Positions 14,623-17,726 of a stretch of DNA of 17,726 nt are shown here, piece after piece. The stretch is taken from contig DATFLY010000129.1 in assembly GCA_035267185.1 (NCBI GenBank), positions 1-17,726 of the forward strand. Direction: 5' to 3'. The stretch is from JAUIBE01 sp035267185 (GTDB lineage Bacteria; Pseudomonadota; Gammaproteobacteria; Xanthomonadales; SZUA-36). The notes under the pieces were generated by a model. It had not been told where the DNA came from and did not search any database. It saw only the letters and a program-made list of their open reading frames with translations. The position numbers and the translations under genes were made by a program. Each line of letters opens with the position of its first letter. The stretch's first letter is position 1.

Positions 14623-15132
14623 TTATTTTATTGCGCCAGTCCCACTTGCTGCCTGCAGGCGGTCCAGCGTTTGTCTTGTGTGCTGGTGACATAATGCCAC
14701 AGCCAATGCGTCGGCGGCGTCTTCTTCCAGCTTCTCGGTATGCCCAAGCAGAATTCGCACCATGTGCTGGACCTGGTCCTTGTCTGCAGATCCCTTACCG
14801 ACCATCGCCTGCTTGATGGCTCGCGGTGCATATTCACTCACCGGAATACCGGCAGCGATCGCCGCACAAATGGCTGCGCCGCGGGCTTGTCCCAGTTTTA
14901 ATGCCGAGTTGACATTGTGACTGACGAAAACAGTTTCGACGGCCACTTCATTCGGTCCGTGCTTTGCAATGATTTCTTCCAGTCCCGAAAAGATTTTGCC
15001 AAGCCGTTCCGGGAAGGATTTGTGGACGCAGTTGACCACACCTGCTGCGATCAGCACTGCCTGGTCGCCGCGCACCTGGACAATTCCGTAACCTGTGCGC
15101 CTCGAACCCGGGTCAATGCCCAAGATTTTCAT
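14623..15132 (-). CDS. ruvC: Holliday junction resolvase RuvC
   Basis: RuvC is the dimeric endonuclease that cuts Holliday junctions. All four catalytic acidic residues are present in 169 residues: D7 (GIDPGSRRTGYG), E66 (VETVF), D138 and D141 (EEDAADALA). The ATG at 15132 has no Shine-Dalgarno sequence. Its start region is the third unit of a 16-base tandem repeat, and its ATG overlaps the stop of an 11-codon frame that begins at the yebC stop, so translation is probably coupled from yebC. Confidence 0.97.
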   Translation of the reverse strand: MKILGIDPGSRRTGYGIVQVRGDQAVLIAAGVVNCVHKSFPERLGKIFSGLEEIIAKHGPNEVAVETVFVSHNVNSALKLGQARGAAICAAIAAGIPVSEYAPRAIKQAMVGKGSADKDQVQHMVRILLGHTEKLEEDAADALAVALCHQHTRQTLDRLQAASGTGAIK

Positions 15133-15164
15133 GACACGAAATTTTCATGGCACGAAAATTTCAT
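15117..15164 (-). repeat. 16-bp tandem duplication over the ruvC start
   Basis: On the minus strand ATGAAATTTTCGTGCC (15164-15149) is followed by ATGAAAATTTCGTGTC (15148-15133), identical at 14 of 16 positions, then by the ruvC start ATGAAAAT (15132). The unit repeats the ruvC initiation region. Removing two units would restore a direct four-base ATGA overlap between yebC and ruvC. Confidence 0.75.
15129..15164 (-). other. 11-codon bridging ORF between yebC and ruvC
   Basis: The frame encodes MKFSCHENFVS. Its ATG (15164-15162) overlaps the yebC stop as ATGA, and its TGA (15131-15129) overlaps the ruvC ATG as ATGA. The positions are certain; that it is translated is an inference. It would let ribosomes finishing yebC reach the ruvC start despite the 28-base gap and the missing Shine-Dalgarno sequence. 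The peptide resembles nothing I know and is unlikely to have a function of its own. Confidence 0.35.
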
Positions 15165-15901
15165 TCAGAATAGGATTCCGGGGGAATGTCAGCGTTGGAA
15201 TACACATCCTGGGTGTCATCCAGGTCTTCAATCACGTCCAGAAACCTGAGTACCTTGCGGCCGGTTTCTTCATCGAGCTCAACCTCGGTACTGGCGCGCA
15301 TGGTGACCTCGGCATTTTCCGGCTCCAGGCCCGCCTCCTTCATGGCTGACACAACCTGCGAGTGATCTTCGGGTGCTGCGGTGACCTCAATAGAACCATC
15401 GTCAGCCGATTGAATGTCCTCGGCGCCGGCATCCAGGGCCACTTCCATAATTTCGTCTTCTGAAGCGCCCGGAGCGAAGTTAATGACCCCGATTTTGTCG
15501 AAAAGGTAAGCGGTAGAGCCATCAGTTCCCAGGTTGCCGCCATGCTTGGTAAACGCATGACGAACATCGGCGACCGTTCGGTTGCGATTGTCAGTCAGGC
15601 ATTCGACCAGCACAGCAACGCCGCCAGGTGCATAGCCTTCATAACGAAGTTCCTCGTAATTCACGCCTTCAAGCTCACCTGTGGCTTTCTTGATGGCCCG
15701 CTCGATATTGTCTTTGGGCATGTTGGCAGCATTGGCCTTGTCGATCGCAAGTCGCAATCTTGGATTGCTCGCCGGGTCGCCTCCACCTTCGCGCGCAGCA
15801 ACTGTCAATTCACGATTAACGCGCGTAAAGATCTTGCCACGCTTGGCATCGACCGCTTTCTTCTTATGCTGAATGTTTGCCCATTTACTATGACCGGCCA
15901 T
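15161..15901 (-). CDS. yebC: YebC/PmpR-family protein (transcriptional regulator or translation factor)
   Basis: I choose the ATG at 15901 because the hallmark N-terminus MAGHSKWANIQHKKKAVDAK starts there and a GGAG lies ten bases upstream; the frame extends to 15964 without support. The 246 residues equal E. coli YebC in length. Conserved blocks include GKIFTRVNRELTVAAREGG, NPRLRLAIDKANAANMPKDNI and GYAPGGVAVLVECLTDN. Family members were first described as DNA-binding regulators (PmpR of Pseudomonas quorum sensing), and some act in translation of difficult proline stretches, so either role is possible. yebC-ruvCAB is a conserved order. Confidence 0.96.
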   Translation of the reverse strand: MAGHSKWANIQHKKKAVDAKRGKIFTRVNRELTVAAREGGGDPASNPRLRLAIDKANAANMPKDNIERAIKKATGELEGVNYEELRYEGYAPGGVAVLVECLTDNRNRTVADVRHAFTKHGGNLGTDGSTAYLFDKIGVINFAPGASEDEIMEVALDAGAEDIQSADDGSIEVTAAPEDHSQVVSAMKEAGLEPENAEVTMRASTEVELDEETGRKVLRFLDVIEDLDDTQDVYSNADIPPESYSE

Positions 15902-15966
15902 GGTCGCATTACTCCGTATTTCTGTTCCCGCCCCCGATAAATTGGAACCGGCTTGATTAAACACAC

Positions 15967-15996
15967 AATTTTATCATTCCCGGACAATATCGGACA
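15967..15996 (-). promoter_or_regulatory. Possible promoter of the yebC-ruvCAB operon
   Basis: On the minus strand CTGTCC (15996-15991), 18 bases, then TAAAAT (15972-15967). The -10 is one mismatch from consensus, the -35 matches only three of six. It lies about 65 bases before the yebC start, in a 208-base gap that otherwise holds only the short hairpin-like motif at 16084-16097. Confidence 0.35.
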
Positions 15997-16083
15997 GCGG
16001 TATTCAGCAGCCACCTGTTTTGGGCTTTGCTGAGAACTGCAACTGCCCCGAACCGGTAAAGCGCAATTGCCGGGGTAACGAAG

Positions 16084-16097
16084 GTGTTTTTCAAAAC
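16084..16097. repeat. Solo arm-like motif resembling the nested repeats
   Basis: GTGTTTTTCAAAAC matches the inner end of the copy A outer arm (GTGTTTTTCAAAAAC) except for one A, but no core sequence follows. It lies 13 bases past the stop of the hydrolase gene. It could be an unoccupied target or a remnant, or a chance AT-rich palindrome. Confidence 0.3.
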
Positions 16098-16109
16098 GGG
16101 GATCTTAAG

Positions 16110-16745
16110 TTAGTGGGAAAAGTGTCCGGTTCGAAGAAATTGAACGATCTGCACGGAAGCCTTTACGGAAAAAAGCATGCTGGTATGTGATGAAGGAATT
16201 TCAACATGATCCTTCAGATCATCATGCAGGCTCTCCCTGGCAAGAACGGTGCCATCACCATGTTCAGTGGCGCCGCCCGCCAATACGCCAAGACCAACGG
16301 CTCGATTGCCGGCGATCATTCCGATTTCGCGTCCCTGTGGCCACTCCTGTGCGCCATCAGACAACGTTTTTCTTGCAGCCCCGAGGAGGGTGGTTCCGGC
16401 CGGCCAGCGGCTGACCCGCCTGGCCGCGCGGCTGCCCTTGATGGGTGAGCCCATCAAAACAATCCTGCCACTCGGAGCAAAAGGATTCTCAACCAGCATG
16501 TGAACGGTAATCAGTCCACCCATGCTGTGAGCAACAATATGGGGCAGGCTGCCATCATCGCGTTTCGCAAATTCATACAAAGCAGCAGCCTGTCTATCCA
16601 GGCTGCTCCTGGTGGTGGCATAGTCGAACTTGCTTACTGAAAACCCGGCATTGCTGAGTTTGCCGGCGAGGTGAGTCATCCACCACCCTTTGGCCCACAG
16701 TCCGTGAACCAGCACCACTTCCCTGATTGACTCATCGATTGCCAT
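16110..16745 (-). CDS. Small alpha/beta hydrolase (lipase/esterase-like)
   Basis: The 211-residue protein has the alpha/beta-hydrolase hallmarks: HGLW at 14-17 (oxyanion hole), the nucleophile elbow AHSMGG with S74, an acid candidate D164 (HGDGTV), and H187 (PSSHTSM). This order and the short cap region resemble PGAP1-like or lipase-like hydrolases. There is no signal peptide, so it is probably cytosolic. The elbow begins with A rather than the common G. Substrate is unknown. The ATG at 16745 has no visible Shine-Dalgarno sequence and follows the rarD stop by 32 bases, so it may be co-transcribed with rarD. Confidence 0.85.
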   Translation of the reverse strand: MAIDESIREVVLVHGLWAKGWWMTHLAGKLSNAGFSVSKFDYATTRSSLDRQAAALYEFAKRDDGSLPHIVAHSMGGLITVHMLVENPFAPSGRIVLMGSPIKGSRAARRVSRWPAGTTLLGAARKTLSDGAQEWPQGREIGMIAGNRAVGLGVLAGGATEHGDGTVLARESLHDDLKDHVEIPSSHTSMLFSVKASVQIVQFLRTGHFSH

Positions 16746-16777
16746 AACGTGAGATTAACGCAGAAAACACGGACTGT

Positions 16778-17689
16778 TCAGGGAATTCTTACCCGACGGG
16801 GACGCAGCACACTTTCCGCTGAAACCATGGCCAGCGAAATCCAGATACAACTGAATGCGACCATGTGACCCGGCGTGAAGTTTTCGCCATACAAAAACAC
16901 CGCCAACAGGAAAGTCAGTGTTGGCGCGATGTATTGAAAAAAACCAACGGTGGTCAATGCCAGGTTTTGCGCTGCCGTGTTAAACCAGATCAGTGGCACC
17001 ACCGTGACCAGGCCCGCACCGATCAACAACAAATCGATTCGGGTTGAAATGGCGCCAAACTGAAACCCTTGTGTGTTGGCAATCCAGATGCCAGCCAATA
17101 ATGTTGGTATCGCCAGCAGCAGGGCCTCCCAGAGAAGCCCGATCATCGGCCCGACCCCCAGACGCTTGCGCACCAGCCCATAGAAGCCAAAGCTGAAACC
17201 CAGCACCAGGGAAATCCAGGGTGGTTGCCCCAGGTACCAGGCCAGGTAAGCGGTTCCGGCAAATGCAGTCACAACTGCAACTGCCTGCAATTTCGTCAAC
17301 CGTTCTTTGAGAAAAAGCGTGCCCAGCAATACGTTAACCAGGGGATTGATGAAGTAACCCAGGCTTGTCTCCAGCACGTGGTCGTGAGTGACTGCCCACA
17401 CGAAAACAAGCCAGTTAGTCGCCACGAGGCTTCCGGAGAGCAGTAAGCCAAGAATGGTTTTTCGCGGCAGCTTCATTCGAAGCCAGAAGCTCTTGCCGTC
17501 ACGGATGACCAGAAAGATCACCAGCAATGGAATGGCCCAGATAATCCGGTGAACGATGATTTCCAGTGCCGAGACCCCAACCAGCAATTTGAAATACATC
17601 GGGGCAACGCCCCAGAGACCAAATGCACCAAGCGCGGCAATGATGCCAAGGCGTTGATTGGGTTGGTGTTCTGGTTGTGGTGTGGGCAT
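16778..17689 (-). CDS. rarD: RarD-type EamA-family permease (drug/metabolite transporter superfamily)
   Basis: The 303 residues contain about ten predicted membrane helices arranged as two EamA halves. RarD-specific stretches are visible: FGLWGVAPMYFKLL near 23-36, VHRIIWAIPLL, ATNWLVFVWAV, SLGYFINPLVNVLLG, and FFQYIAPTLTFLLAVFLYGE. RarD was named for chloramphenicol sensitivity in E. coli, and its natural substrate is not settled. The ATG at 17689 has CCAGG directly upstream and GGAA nine to ten bases away. Only 37 bases remain to the right edge, so its upstream context is not visible. Confidence 0.93.
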   Translation of the reverse strand: MPTPQPEHQPNQRLGIIAALGAFGLWGVAPMYFKLLVGVSALEIIVHRIIWAIPLLVIFLVIRDGKSFWLRMKLPRKTILGLLLSGSLVATNWLVFVWAVTHDHVLETSLGYFINPLVNVLLGTLFLKERLTKLQAVAVVTAFAGTAYLAWYLGQPPWISLVLGFSFGFYGLVRKRLGVGPMIGLLWEALLLAIPTLLAGIWIANTQGFQFGAISTRIDLLLIGAGLVTVVPLIWFNTAAQNLALTTVGFFQYIAPTLTFLLAVFLYGENFTPGHMVAFSCIWISLAMVSAESVLRPRRVRIP

Positions 17690-17726
17690 CCTGGTCTGTT
17701 CCAGCGGTGCGAGAGCCTGGTGGGTC

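Overview
This window is from a gammaproteobacterium, probably outside the Enterobacterales. Its backbone, read on the minus strand, is yebC-ruvC-ruvA-ruvB-ybgC-tolQ-tolR-tolA-tolB-pal-cpoB ... queE ... queC-tRNA-Lys. This is the order I know from Pseudomonas and related genera, so orthology of these genes is secure. Overlapping starts and stops (tolR/tolA GTGA, tolA/tolB TAA then ATG, ybgC/tolQ TGATG) support tight translational coupling. I cannot name the genus.

Layout from left to right: (1) 2-952, the 3' part of an Acg-like nitroreductase on the plus strand, lower in GC than the rest; (2) tRNA-Lys(UUU) on the minus strand with its own promoter; (3) queC; (4) an intrinsic terminator, a GTAG-type REP element and a large secreted IPTL-CTERM surface protein, which together separate queC from queE; (5) queE with a YiaD-like OmpA/glycine-zipper lipoprotein directly upstream; (6) a lone plus-strand MgtC-family gene; (7) the Tol-Pal operon; (8) a 354-bp gene-free stretch with two elaborate nested inverted repeats; (9) ruvB, ruvA, ruvC and yebC; (10) a small alpha/beta hydrolase and a RarD-type permease where the Pseudomonas order would have aspS.

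Functions group into envelope maintenance (TolQRAB-Pal-CpoB, YbgC, YiaD-like lipoprotein, IPTL-CTERM protein), Holliday-junction processing (RuvABC), queuosine precursor synthesis (QueC, QueE) with a tRNA beside it, and transport or hydrolysis (RarD, hydrolase, MgtC).

The core genes are conventional. The novel material lies between them: two cloverleaf-like repeat elements at 12595-12694 and 12774-12883 whose outer arms differ between copies but pair within each copy; a 16-bp tandem duplication between yebC and ruvC that creates an 11-codon ORF linked to both neighbours by ATGA overlaps; and insertions that have split the cpoB-queE-queC block. I found no CRISPR array, transposase or defence system.
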